A stretch of 64,000 nucleotides of DNA from Acanthaster planci (Eukaryota > Echinodermata > Asteroidea > Valvatida > Acanthasteridae). The stretch is from assembly GCF_001949145.1 (NCBI RefSeq), contig NW_019091400.1, positions 1,577,357-1,641,356 on the forward strand, written 5' to 3'. Numbering within the stretch: the stretch's first letter is position 1; the number at the start of each line of letters is the position of its first letter. Of the stretch, positions 11,803 through 24,028 are shown piece after piece. Under the pieces are notes generated by a model. That model was not told the origin of the DNA. It made no database searches and saw only the letters and a program-made list of their open reading frames with translations. The position numbers and the translations under genes were made by a program.

Positions 11803-13154
11803 TAAAGGTATACGAATTCGCGAATGTACAAGTTGGAAAATATCTGATACAGGCAGGAGTTGGTGCCAAGGCTTCGTTAAGGTCCAAGTTGATCTTTCTC
11901 CGTGGAGTCGTTTGTTCCCACCTCCATTTTCTCTTTTGGTTTGTTCCTTTCCCATCGTAGAGAGGAGCAATTATTCAGGTAGGCCTATGCGTGTGTAGTG
12001 CACGTGTACATCGTTGCGCAATATACCGTCTGCACTGAGCCGCAACGTTCGCATTCGGAACAGGAAATGCAGAGCCGAAAACAAGTCGGAATAGACCACT
12101 TTCTGGGGGAAATTAATGCGCCAGTCGTTTGCAATCCTTTTCGTTTGAATTCTTGGAAAAAATCTGTCCGCTTCGTCAAGGGACACAGTGTGCGTGCAGA
12201 TATATATCAACTCCTCCACTATACTTTCCGCACAACTAAGCAGACGATGAACTTGCAAGCTATTGGTCCCTCGAGCAAGCTCACATTGATTTTGGTGTGA
12301 CAAAATCCGTTGCAATCGCCTTTTAAAGCCGAACCTCTTTAATTTAAGTGTGGACGTTCGTGTAATGGCAGACTGATCAACAGGTTTTATCAAGGAGTTC
12401 CACTTATACACTGCACCAATCTTTTGAGGTTAATGAGTTGTAAAGATAATTTGTTACCCGGCGGCTCTTCGAAAGGTATTACAACCGACTGCTCTGCCGC
12501 CGACACGCAGTTCATTCATACCACCTAGCAAACGTCAGACTCACAAGTGTACGTCAGAAACGCGAGTTCTCGTTTCAACACCGTGGTTTTAATGAAAACG
12601 GTTAGCCGCTACAAACAGTACACCGTCATCCTTGGGTCTGGTCCCCAGAGTGATAGAGGTGAAAATCTTCGGGTAATCCGCATTGTGGGACCGTAACCAG
12701 TCACACAGCGTCCTCCCATTGATTGGTTACTTTGGTGAAATCCGTGCACTGATCTCTGCCATGTATCTTGACATAGGGGAAATCGTCGCTTGGAAAGCGT
12801 GAAGGTTTCCTATTGGGAGTGCTATCTACCGTTTTGTACGCAGGCATGTTGCCGTCATGTGCTTCGAGGTTTTCATAAAACGGACAGCGCACCGTACCGA
12901 CGTATAACCATTCGTCTGTGGTGCCACAGGATGGGCCTGTATCAAGCCTTGTTGATGTTTGCCAGATTTTTTCCGATCGTAAGCGGCGGCGGTTTGATCC
13001 GTAAGTATCCATTTGCTCAGAAATCTCGCCATGTCGGGATATGGATGTCGTAATCTGCAGCCCTCATATTTTTGTGATGATAATCGGGAACCGAACCTGC
13101 CGCTTTTAAGCGGTTGCTGAGCGCTGAAAGTTGACTGCATCCCAGTGTTGTAAT

Positions 13155-13290
13155 CGAGACCTTTATGTCCGAGACCGAGACCAAGGCATCCGAGACCAAG
13201 ACCGAGACCAGTTCTTTCAAGACCGAGACCAGAACTTCGAGACCGAAACTTTTTCAGTTCGAGACCGAGACCAAGATGACCGAGACCGAT
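13155..13290. repeat. Left subterminal GAGACC array of the hAT-like element
   Basis: Tandem but irregular copies of CCGAGACCAAGA and CCGAGACCGAGA, mostly 6-bp GAGACC-type units, begin directly inside the left terminus. In hAT elements, subterminal repeats like this are the usual transposase-binding sites; that role here is inference. Confidence 0.75.
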
Positions 13291-14079
13291 ACCTTGCACA
13301 ACATATACAATATATAGGCCTACACGTAGTTCATTGATGGAAAACGTGGTGGACAATTGGCATTAAACGGCAAAATAAAGTGCAAATTTTACATGTAAAT
13401 CACACATATTCAATATTCCATGAAAGAGTTTTATTTGAACTCTGGGAAAAAACACAGTTATTTTGACCATGAAGGCATGGACTGCCGATGCTATAGAATT
13501 TTGTATAGAGTATACAGCATAATTGTATATTAAACATGTACATGTACAGAGTTTTTGTGTTCCATATGTATAGAAAAATTAACGTGGGCGGGCCATGTCC
13601 AAATGTTTAAAAAGGCAAAACGTGGGGTCTGAGTTGCTCGGAATATGCCAAAAGGTGTGCATGAGTTCAGTTTATGAGTTATACTCTGTAATGATCAATG
13701 GACAGGCTAGAAGGGTCACACAACATCGTGGGCAGTTCCCTATTAAAAGTACATGTACATGTATGCACACACAAATGACGTATGTGAAAGAGGTACTGCA
13801 CGCAGGGTACCAGTGCTCCGGGCTGAGAATATGCATTAGTCTCCATTCCAGCTTTGATTTCATTCTTTATCGTGAATACCATGTCGTACATGTTCCAAGC
13901 ATACATGCGGAATTGCGTGCAGTTCGGAACTAGACTCATTCGGAGGTAAACTTGCGCTGCAAGTAGCACTGCTATACACATGTACATAATTATGTGTGCT
14001 GTATGTACCGTACGATCCGGGTACGTGATTTTGCCGCAGCCGAGCGTGAATTGTTGACGCACATTTTCTGCATTTCTGC

Positions 14080-14260
14080 CATGGTCTCGGCAGGTCTCGG
14101 GTGGGAGACCCGAGACCTCGGCATCCAAGACCGAGACCAAGACTGAGACCAACCCTCCCGAGACCGAGACTCTTGTAGGCCGAGACCAAGACCGAGACCG
14201 AGACCTCAAAAAAAGGTCTCGAGACGGTCTCGAGATCGGCCCGAGACCAGGTCTCGAGAC
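14080..14260. repeat. Right subterminal GAGACC/GGTCTC array of the hAT-like element
   Basis: Copies of GAGACC occur in both orientations, with several short palindromes (GGTCTCGAGACC-like) near the right terminus. The base composition differs sharply from the AT-rich centre of the element. Confidence 0.75.
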
Positions 14261-14279
14261 CTCCAACACTGCTGCATCC

Positions 14280-15411
14280 GTTCAGTTATGCGTGCAAACT
14301 TTGATCTTCAGATTACTGGCATTTGTGTCCCGGAAATTTGAACATAATACGCAAGAAAGGAATGTACACAGAGAGAGAGATAATACAGTTTAACGTGTAC
14401 CTTTTTAGCGCTTACCAAATATTTACAGGTGTCGCTTTAAAAGAGGACGAATTCAAACCAGAAACGATGTTGCACACGTTAAATGTGGGAAGAGTTATCC
14501 TTGTTGAATTTCCATATGGTAGGTTTAATTTCAGATTAAAAATGTCCGCGCGCTAATTTTCTGTTCACCGTGTCAGTCTTTCTCTCTGCAGCAAGGTCAC
14601 CTTTTCTTAAATTCCCAAATTCTTAGTGACCTGTTTCATCTTAGTGGTCAAATTGTATGATGCTTATTTGGGAATCGTTCGGTTAACATCGATTTTAAAT
14701 TGAAAGTAAAAAAAAATGGATTACATTCATTATTCCTGTTGTCAGCAACACTGGCGTCCCCAAATGTAGGTTTCCCCCAGTGTTGCCAACTTGCCACAGT
14801 AATCTGAGATGATTAGGAAAACTTGTAAATCATTTCTGATCGTTAAGGTTCACAAAATTTATCTCAACACAGTAGATGTAACACCAACACGAGACAACAA
14901 AAATTGAATGGGAAAATTATATTCATCTCAAAAGTGTTTCTTTTGTCCTTTCGAAATTTTACGTTTTTAAACGTCTCTGGATTTTTGAAGGGTGACATTT
15001 GGACATTATTTTGGTTGCACCTGCTAAGCTACGCGACCTGATAGCGGGTGCAAACTTTGCGTCCCCCCCCTCAGCAAAGTGTGTTATAAAAATGTTTACC
15101 AAAAAAAAAGCCAATTATCTGGACGTTACTCAGCACGTCATTAGTCTCAGCACTGTTCCGATTGTCGGCTTTGTTAGTTTTTTGGTACCGTAATTAATAC
15201 TTGTAACACACTTTACAGTTGGAGGGCGTAATGTTTGCTGATGGTTAATATCCACTTGTGGGCCACGCGACTTAAGAGGCGCAAACGAATGAGTAAATTT
15301 GTCCTGTCATTTTGCGCGCTGAGTCTTTTCTGTCCGAGTTTAATTAAAGCGAATTGTAGCGGCAGAAAAAAACGCCTGATTAAACTCTAAAAAAATTAAA
15401 TCACATTTCAG
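14280..15411. other. Intergenic or 5' intron, no exon recognised
   Basis: The first exon (signal peptide) of the class B receptor should lie in or upstream of this stretch, because exon 15412 starts with a split codon after an acceptor. I could not identify it. Two divergent CAGTGTTG-type ends (CAACACTG near 14744 and CAGTGTTGCC near 14779) suggest remnants of further hAT-like elements. Confidence 0.45.
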
Positions 15412-17582
15412 TGGTGACACCGAAGGAACGACCGGAAACAAGTCCAGATATCCTTGATGCCCTCTGTTGTTCACCGGCATGTTCGACGTGCCCTGGACCT
15501 CAAGGCAAGGCAGTGGATCGTATCCGAACGAAGATAGGCCCCCTTTGCAAATGTGATTCGCTCTGTGTCAGTTATGGGGACTGCTGCCCCGGCTATTCTG
15601 ATCGATGCCTGTTCGGTATTGGAGACCACTCAACGCCCTGGGATGAGCTTGAATGTGTTAGGACGTCGAACGCGTTGACCCAATTATACAAGGATAAATA
15701 CGGTTTCTACATGGTATCAAAATGCCCGTGGTCGAAGGATTGGGGAGCGTATAACGAGCTCTGTCGAGCTAATCGCTCAAACTTTACAAAGATCGCTGTT
15801 GGAGAGGTCAATGACATTATGGGGATGCTGCCAGTTGCAAGCAAGATAACGGGATTGCACTACAAAAACATTCACTGCGCGCTGTGCAATGGAGTGCCGG
15901 CAGACAGTCTGGTTCCTTGGGTTGCCCGCTCCGACGAACGCGTGGAAAGTGAAAGTGAAGAGCACATTCGGTTCTGGTTTGAACCCCCTGATGCGCCCTC
16001 TCTCGGCAATATAACTTACCCTCGAGATTGCAGCACTGGTGTCGATGTATCCGATGCTGATTCACAAAACAGTTCCGTGGCCCAGAGGTGTTCTGAATGG
16101 ACAAACGTGTTGGACAGCGATATGTGTCTAACCTGCTCACGAATTGCAGATACGCCCAGGTGTTACCTTCCTCCCTCGTCTTGGTTTGATGTTGATGTGC
16201 CATCGTTCAAAATTCCATTCAACTTTCCATCATTCGTTCAAAACACTGTGCAACCCTATCCCTGCCCTGACAGTTTTTCCTTTGACCCAGATCAGCGGAA
16301 GTGCGCTCGCAACGCCGACTCGATAGGCATGACCCGATCGACCAAAGAATTGCTCTGTTTGCCACTCCATTCCGAACTCCGTTTGGTCTGGTTACGCTTG
16401 CAGTTCTCATCCCTTCTCGGGCCATCCCCACTAGTGGTCATACACCAAGACGTCAGGTCGGCTTTCCGCGAAACTTTTGCCGCTGCTGACCCTAGCGTGG
16501 AAACCGATTCCTTGCTTCATCGTCGCTGGAGCCGGCTAATACCAACCGAAGAGAGCGGAGCTATCTCCTTTAAGGTTCAGCTCACTCTCAACGCATCCAC
16601 TGAACATTTACTTGGCGCCACAGCAGAAGATCTCTTAGCAAACCTTGGAGTGAATCGGTCTTACCTCGCGTCGGCGATAGAGTATATGTTACCGTGCGGT
16701 AAATACGCCATAGAGCAATGTGACCCCGAGTCTGGTTTAACTGAAGTCCAGGATGATGACATCACACTGTCTAACGGTACCTTAATTTTGAACATGACGA
16801 AAAAAGAGCTCCAATTCAGCACATTGTTGAAGAAAGTGGGTTATGATTTAAAGAAATCAGAAGGTGGAAATGTTGTTTCTGAGACAATTCAATTGTTCAT
16901 CTGCAACATTAAAGGTCACACCAAGTCCGGACAGGCACAACAGTTGCTGTATCTAATTGGCACCGTGGTTTCATTGGTGGGACTTCTGCTGACGTTTATC
17001 ACTTACGCCATCTTGCCTGGACTTCGCACGGTCCCCGGCCTGGGCACTATGAATCTGATAGCGGCGACGTTTATGGCTCAGCTGGGACTGCTGGTAGCCG
17101 GCCAAGCAGCGAGCATCGTCCATCCCGTATTGTGTACTGCTTTGGCGGCGTTCCTGCATTATGTTTGGTTGGCATCGTTCTCCTGGACCTCGTGTCTCGC
17201 TTTGGGTTTGAGTCAAGCGTTTGGCAGCCCGATCGGCATGAAGCGGCAACAACGAAGCAGGGTGTCCACCGCGAAACTAAACGCCCTCTATGGCTGGGGA
17301 ACACCTGGGCTCATCGTGGCCGCCTGCTTGGCCGTCCACTTCGCTGGTCACCAGAGCGGGGCTCTGTTGGTTTACGGCGGGGATATAACGTGCTGGATTC
17401 ATCCTAAGAAGGCTAATCTGGTTGTCTTCGGGGTACCAGTGATGTTGTCTCTCATGGCCAATATTGGTATGTTTGCTAGGGCTGTGAGAGGGGTTCGAGC
17501 GTCCAAGGCGACTACGAAGTGCTTGAAAGCAGACGTCTCCTTCGCTCAACGTGCCAGACAGGAAATGGTCATTTATGTCAAG
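15412..17582 (+). CDS. Class B receptor, ectodomain and TM1-TM5 exon
   Basis: The acceptor TCACATTTCAG precedes two bases of a split codon, then GTG ACA CCG. The reading frame stays open for over 720 codons. The donor GTCAAG/GTGAGA follows IYVK at the start of TM6. The further in-frame codons up to 17687 are intron. Confidence 0.85.
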
Positions 17583-18627
17583 GTGAGAACGCGGTGTTCA
17601 TTACTTTCTCGCATCCACACCCACGAAACTTACCCCCCGGTAGTATTTAAGGCAAATTCTACCAACATCTTTATGCAAATGCTATGAATTTGAGGGATAA
17701 TTCCAAATTTTATTCAAGTTCCAAATTTACTCCGTCTTTGCTGTCTCTGTAGAAAGTACTGTATTTTATTCGATGTGACCCTTTGGTTGGATTGTTGTAA
17801 AGGTTATGAGGCTCAAATAAAAAGCTTTAACACAAAAGATTCCCCTCAAGAGTTTCTAGGTCGAATCTTGCCGACAGCTTGTATCACAAGTGGGACAAGA
17901 CAGTGGGTTTTGAGTCTGCTTTATAAAAATCCCTGCTGTGGCAAGGAGTGAAATGTTTGCCCCAAAGGGAAATAATGTCAAATACATTTATGTAGATTTG
18001 ATTATGAGATCTAAATGACTGTCGATTTGACTATGCCTCGATAACAAAATGTGAACGAGGACAGTGGCGCACCCGGAGAGGTGGCTCGAGGAGGTTTCAC
18101 CCACAGAGAAGTTTTCAATTTTTTTTCACTTCCTAGAATACGAAGACACAGTAGACACCTTGATGATAAAAGCTATAGATATCTCAGTCCCCTATGGCCA
18201 AACGGGGAGGAGAGCATGAGCTACTGTTGGGGATAAATTCTGCTCCGAACGCTCCCCCGACAAACCCTGGGTGCGCCGCTCAGTGAACAAAAACGCTACA
18301 GAGACAGCATGGGTGCATAGTGTCCATTTTTCCTCTCCGTTTCAGGTCTCCTTGCTGATGGGTTTCTCGTGGTTGTGGGCACTTCTCGGTTCGTTCACCA
18401 ACATCGACGCCTTCTGGTTCGTCTTCATCATCTTCAATTCCTTCCAGGGCGCCTACATCTTCGTGGCTTTCGTCTGCAACTCCAGGGTCCTGCGTATACT
18501 CCGGGCGAGGCTCCGCGGTAGTAGACTTGACCAACCACGAGCTGTCCGTCAGACGACCCGACGGGAACGGAACGGAAGGCGAATGCCGTCTTCGTCCAAT
18601 AAGACTCGCAGTTCGAATGGTTCGTAA
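15412..18627 (+). CDS. Class B/adhesion-type 7TM receptor with somatomedin-B-like module
   Basis: A plasma-membrane G-protein-coupled receptor of the secretin/adhesion/Methuselah-like superfamily. Exons are 15412-17582 and 18346-18627, joined in phase 0, giving at least 816 residues. Near the N-terminus is a cysteine cluster of somatomedin-B type (residues about 19-66, ending CKCDSLCVSYGDCCPGYSDR and a final Cys). A long Cys-rich ectodomain with several N-glycosylation sites follows, including HCALCNG. TM1-TM5 are in exon one from about residue 512, with the class B TM3 pattern HYVWLASFSW and the ECL2 pattern CWI. TM6 and TM7 come from the second exon. I see no GPS cleavage motif (C.W...G.W...GC) before TM1. 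The ligand is unknown. The upstream exon with a signal peptide is missing. Confidence 0.85.
18346..18627 (+). CDS. Class B receptor, TM6-TM7 and C-tail exon
   Basis: The acceptor CCGTTTCAG precedes VSLLMGFSWLWALLGSF (TM6). TM7 is FWFVFIIFNSFQGAYIFVAF. The tail is short, basic and Ser-rich, ending KTRSSNGS before TAA. Confidence 0.85.
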   Translation, partial: VSLLMGFSWLWALLGSFTNIDAFWFVFIIFNSFQGAYIFVAFVCNSRVLRILRARLRGSRLDQPRAVRQTTRRERNGRRMPSSSNKTRSSNGS

Positions 18628-18752
18628 TATCCTAGCTTGTTGCAAGAACTCATGGCTGTCCCATTGTACACAATCATGGGAGCGTGGTTGTGGACATCGC
18701 GCACACGTTGTACACAAGGAGGGAGGGAGCGGTTCGAAAAAATGCGTTTAAT

Positions 18753-18758
18753 AATAAA
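18753..18758 (+). terminator. Poly(A) signal AATAAA, class B receptor
   Basis: A canonical AATAAA lies about 125 bp after the receptor stop codon, followed by T-rich sequence. It is the likely end of the transcript. Confidence 0.5.
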
Positions 18759-18774
18759 TTTGTTTTTAACAAAT

Positions 18775-21700
18775 TATCCTGGACTCACTTTTTCCATGTT
18801 ATACCTTTCAACAATTGAAAATCGGCACAACACATTACCTTTCACTTATACCGTATGTATCTAACTAGTATCAGTGCCTTTGATCTGATAAGTCAAAGAG
18901 CAGTGAGGAACAAGGCTTGTTCCCTGACGTATCATTAATATTTCAGGCAGGTAGCTGTTACCGTAAAGATAGAGTATGACGTAGTGCGTAGGACGCCTCC
19001 ATCTATTTTGAGATGCAGCGCGCACACATCCGTTTGTTTTATTAAACAGTAAACATAAATTGGAAATCTTTGCGTAAAATAATAAACAGGGGAATTGAGA
19101 AGCTTAATCTAATTGTAATGCATATGTAAGGGAATCTGTAAAGAAAAGCTATTTCTATGTAGGAACCCCTCTCGCGAATGCTGACTACTTGGAGATCAAC
19201 GAATAGGATTGGTATATTTCAGCCAATTTCGGAAACTTTGGGGAACAGAGTCACGTGATTATGGTGGCTACTGGACCTAAGACATATCTCGAACTAGTCG
19301 GTACCTCAAGACCAGACTAGATATGGAAACACTGCGAGTTGTGCCATGCGAACGGGGAGGGGTCTAAAAACGTCAGCATTTTGTGGTACCTACAGGGACA
19401 GCCCATATACATTGATAAAGGCTTTTCTGTGTCTGTATGTATAAAACATTTGCATTATGAAGTATAAAATTTTCTGCATTAATTTGCTGACGAAACATCA
19501 ATGTTCCTTTCCTAGGATGGCTCATGTCCTCAACCCCAGTTTCATAGAAAATCATAAATGTTCCACCGGAACAGCAGCAAGAATTGTCAGGCGTCATTTC
19601 CCGGCCGTATTCAGGAATACTGATGGCAGTAGTGTAATTGAATAGAATGTTGACCAAGATTCAAACGACATCACTGTATCATTTATTTCTGATGATGTTC
19701 TCAAAACGTCAAGATTGTGGTTTTAAACGGCGTCATGGCTTAGCTCACTTTACACGTTGTACATAGTTGACTTTCACATGGGGACATGTGCATAGTTCTG
19801 AAATAACAAACAAACTTGTGCTCTCATCCTGTGCATGATAACATTGATAGCATCAACAGCTTCTGTTCGCATTCCAGAGTAATTTCCAATCAAATTCTCT
19901 TTCATATCCTTATTTGTGTGATTGGCAGATATGAAATATGTAATATTTTCTTTGATGTGCATGCTGGTTATTGTTATACTGTCTGGTAGAATGATTAAGA
20001 AGGCCTGTCCTATTTGTATCACATCATTGACATTTAATATACTGTGTGCCAGTTTAGTGCTTAATATACGGAAATAGGTATTCAGTTTTGACTTGAAAGC
20101 CAACTTGATCCAACAATAACACTGAACAGCTGCAGAAATCCCACTGCGAGAAAATGAGAATATTTTCCTTCAAATTTTTTAATGCATGGGAGAGATCGGA
20201 GACGGACTGTCTCACTAACAGGATTTATTTCCGAACCAGTATATTCAACGCAGACTTTTTGGTTGCCGTTTATGTTATTTGAAACCATTGTGTTCAACAC
20301 CCATGGGCAATGCGAGGGGGTCAAGGGAAGATGCCCCCCCCCAAAAAAAGGGGGGCTTAGATAGTAAAGGGGAAAGGAGGGGCAAACAGAGGAGCAAATG
20401 GGGGAAAGATACGAAAAATAATGATAATCAGCAATTTGCTTGAAAAAAATCTCAAAACTGATTCCTCTCCCACTGATAGTTGTTAACTGGTCCGCAATAG
20501 ATGATTGCTTTGCCCCCCCCCGAAACTCCTGGCAGCGCCCATATCTACTCCCGCGTTTATTACATCGGGTCACGAGTACAGATTGTACTAACTACATTAC
20601 TATTTTTCGCGGGGGAGGGGGCGGAATTTGGAATCTTTAATGAGGGACGAGGCTACACTGAGGTGGTTTTTATACATTTCTAGAAGGAGAGGCAATCAAA
20701 TTGAATATAAAGTCGCCTTTCTCTCATTATTTGAACCAAATTTACTGGGGTGCATTATTCTCCGTTGTTCCCTCAGGTTTGCCAGTAAGGTGAGAGTACT
20801 TTTTGCTAGCAAAAAGCGAGATAGCAGGTAATATCACCTACGTGATTGGGACCACGTATGCTTACCTTTCACTTGGTTAATTGATATCCGACGATATCAC
20901 CTTCAAGTCCTGTGTAAAGGGAGCTAGACCGAAAGTGGTGGTTGACTGAGAGAGTAAACGACGAAAACGCGTTGCATCGGTCCCAGTCTTGAGTGCGATG
21001 TATTCATTTAGCACGCCTGCTGCATGACGTATCCAGCGTGCAAGTGGGACATGGCAGACGACTCGATCTCTGGGCCGACGTTTTACCTTTTGCAAAAGTG
21101 GAAGCCATGGCGGTTGCGACACATCAGAAGAGAGGTAGCGGCCGTTCAGGCTACCAACCATAGCAAAATGAGAACCAGCGAGATACAAACCAGTTTTCGT
21201 TGGCAAACTACTTGCACCGTTGTTAACCTGCATTCTGCACGTCATTGAGAAATATTTAATTAAGCAACAGAAAGTGTTGAGCAGTTAAGTTTTTTGTGAT
21301 TGGAATGATGAGAGACGTATGCTCATTCACCTTTCAAACTGCATCAACACCCCTAAAACCTTTCAGACAACAACGATTAATGAGAAATTACATTTTCTTG
21401 CGCTAAATCTTAGGGGAAAGGGCCGTGTATCCTCAGCCGAAAATTCGGCTTGCAATATAAAACGGAAAAAATAATTAGGGAACAGTGAATTACCCCTACC
21501 ACTGATCCCTACGTCAATTTGTGATATGCTTGTAACCTTGCATTGAAACACAACATTCATGAGCCAGGAACCTGTTCTAAATGTTGAAATGTAGCCGCAT
21601 GGATTTTTGGGACCCGATCGTTCTTTAACTGTATACTTTTTTCAATGTATAAAAACTATTTCTTATCCTAGGTAGGCAAAATGCGTTGAAAAGTACACTT

Positions 21701-23067
21701 TCTAAAAATACCTTTTAAAATCGTCCATGCTTTTCTGGATAAAATTAACTTACGAGAACGCTTTAGCTGTGTTGTCATCCATGGAAGACATAGCTCAGTG
21801 GACAGGTTTTATTGTTCAAAATACAAACCTAGAATTTAATCGCTAAAAGCATTTAGAGGGGTTGATTGGCTGCTTACTATAGCGTGCACTTACACGCCGA
21901 TGACTCGCAAAGAAAAATGAGTCCATTGAAATCTTTAGAAATGTGGGAGTTCTTATGTACAAACCAATGTAACATCGTGGCTTTATTCCTGCATTGGATG
22001 ACATCACATTTTTGCTAGTGAAATAAGGAAATACTCATTAGCATAAACACCAACAAGGCAGTTAATATCCTTTGAAACTAGGAAACAAAAACTGAAAACG
22101 AGGTTACCTAAGAGATAAAAGGTAACCTTTTAAGATTTTTCAAAATCTCCAATGCAGCTACCCATTAAAACGAACACGTCCGTGGTAGTAACTTTTAAGT
22201 TTTCATTGTTTCATAATATTCAAAATCACGTTAATAATATCTGCTACGGTCTGTAATATCTCAACGAATTTAAATTTGCGATTCCTTATTTGATGCGTCG
22301 CAATGTTCGTTTCGCAACTTGACATAAGAGGTTGCTTGCGCTCCAAGAGAATAAACAGGGTCAAATGTACTGATTCGCAGGCCCTATAGGCACCGTTGTC
22401 TTAGGCCCTACTCCGCCAAAAATAGTTCAACAAGAAATATTTCAATGACACTGGTAAGCGAGGGATTGACCCTTCCCATTTTGTGTTGATGCAAAGCCTC
22501 TGTCGACAAGCCGTGTACTACCGGTACACAGTTTGAACTGTGAACTCATAATTTTTTCGATAGATGGTTGATAATTGGCTTTTTACCGTGAATTTACTGA
22601 ACAGTGATTTACCATTGAAAAGAAAAAAAATTCAAAATAGAAAAATATCAAAAACTCATGAACAAATCAGTGAAACATGGAGCTTTCTCCCTGGAATATG
22701 ACAGTTTTGCTCGTGAATAATTTGCATATCGTAAAAACCCCAAAGCACCAAATTACCATAAATATAGCAAAACATAAATTAAAAATAAGGTTACACTTTA
22801 AAAACTGTGTTTAGTAAGGAATCATTATCTTGGTTTCATGTCGTCAACATGTTTAGATGCTATAGACATTAAATTTTAGTCCCCAGTTCCTGAAGATCAA
22901 TATTTAATGGCTAAACACTATCGATAATGTCTCTAACTCGTTTAGCATGAATATAGCAATGAACTGATAGCAAGAAAGTTGTTAGAAAAATGTTTAATGG
23001 CTCAACAAAATGTTGCAAGTGTAACTGAAATACATATACATATGAGTACAGGTGCTTTAATGGGCTG
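18775..23067. other. Intergenic, no gene recognised
   Basis: No exon or known domain is visible. A C/G-run repeat lies around 20290-20620, with ATGCCCCCCCCC- and GGGGGAGGGG-type stretches. A short hairpin (AGGTTACC/GGTAACCT) is near 22100-22128. The rest is AT-rich sequence without structure that I can see. Confidence 0.5.
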
Positions 23068-23375
23068 GAGTGTAAAACCCAGCGCCCATTGTAAACATGT
23101 GACCATTTAAAATTAAAAGTCTTTTTGGAAATGAACGTGTTTTGGTGTTCAGAAGGGGTTACCACCCGACAACCGTGTTTTGTGTCTTGTTATTAACACT
23201 CACATATTCACTGTGTCTATTTTATTAACATATCAACACGTATTATTGTATTTGTTTAAAAAATAACCACAACAACTTTATTAGGTTTAGATTACCAACA
23301 ACGCAACACGTTCATAGAGTGCTACCAGGAAGACGCTTAAAAGGTGTTAAAATATTTACACACGTTTTTAAAGTG
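23068..23375 (+). repeat. 307-bp dispersed repeat (copy 3)
   Basis: It aligns along its length with 4588-4894 (inverse) and 6700-6980 (same strand) and is 308 bp, almost the same length as copy 1. It starts GAGTGTAAAACCC and ends ACACGTTTTTAAAGTG, degraded versions of the family ends. Confidence 0.7.
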
Positions 23376-24028
23376 TGCCGAAAAAATGCATTGCTTAGCC
23401 TACATTGATACAAGAAAGCCAAGTAACACAGTACCAGGCCTTTCCGCGCGTGATTCAAACATTAACGATAACAATTAATGATTCTGTAATCAGAGACGAT
23501 ACCGAAGGTTTGGAGAGAATGATCGTTTGTCCCTTTTCACTCAAACAGGTACACCCCCTCCTGCAGGAACGATGGTCACTGGTGACCGAGACAGCGCTGA
23601 CAGCACATTGTCTGATCGGCGCGCCATTTGCTCGTCCATTTCCCGTCTGCCAGCCAATTACTGAACTAGACCGGGGACAAACACATTGCTGAGTGGCTAG
23701 CACACCCTCTCCTCTTGGTTGCCACATTCCACTGGAACTTTGAGTAAATAAGAAAATCATTCCTCGTGGACTTAATCAAGTCTGCAATGTGAAGGGGAAT
23801 CCGAGAATTCGGTGATTTCTCTCGTATGACTGACGACGACTAATCGAGACCTGTGGCATACTGAACTGTTTTACTGTTATGGCCGACTATTTCACCAGCA
23901 CGGCGTGCCGCATTAAGGCTGTTTTGATCAATGACATCATTTGGATCAAAGGCCAAAACTGACTCGGTTTTAGGCATTTGAGAACACACAGTCTGTTTTT
24001 CCTGTTCACTTGTATGGCAAACGCACGG

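Larger units (their letters stand above)
7454..13134. other. Intergenic, no gene recognised
   Basis: No exon could be supported. The first part is probably 3' UTR of sialyltransferase gene 1, but no clear poly(A) signal lies close to its stop; the first AATAAA I noticed is at 10784-10789. The region includes a stretch rich in GACATCC/GGATGTC words (about 9690-9910), a foldback copy (about 10000-10310) and a small element with TTAACCCTAA ends (11730-11802). Confidence 0.5.
13135..14279. mobile_element. Non-autonomous hAT-like transposon with 8-bp TSD
   Basis: The element body is 13143-14271 (1129 bp). It starts with CAGTGTTGTAATCGAGACC and ends with the inverse of CAGTGTTGGAGGTCTCGAGA. The eight bases CTGCATCC occur directly outside both ends (13135-13142 and 14272-14279), a perfect 8-bp target duplication. 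CAGTGTTG termini with 8-bp duplications are typical of the hAT superfamily. No transposase-like reading frame is present; long frames inside only translate the GAGACC arrays. It is therefore probably a deleted or MITE-like derivative moved in trans. Confidence 0.85.

Noticed and set aside
12826-13356. Minus-strand 176-residue frame rich in LGLGLE
   Set aside because: It is only the translation of the GAGACC array of the hAT-like element.
13679-14269. Minus-strand 196-residue frame starting in the right array
   Set aside because: Its Arg/Ser-rich start is the GAGACC array; the rest shows no domain or splice support.
14742-14791. Facing CAACACTG and CAGTGTTGCC as a second tiny hAT element
   Set aside because: The ends point outward from each other, so they may mark two decayed elements but not one intact insertion; no duplication was found.
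20082-20573. Minus-strand 163-residue frame
   Set aside because: It crosses C/G-run repeat sequence and has no recognisable domain or splice signals.
21788-21835. tRNA-like A box TAGCTCAGTGG followed by GTTCAAAATAC
   Set aside because: The second box lacks GTTCRA..C in full and no acceptor-stem pairing was seen.
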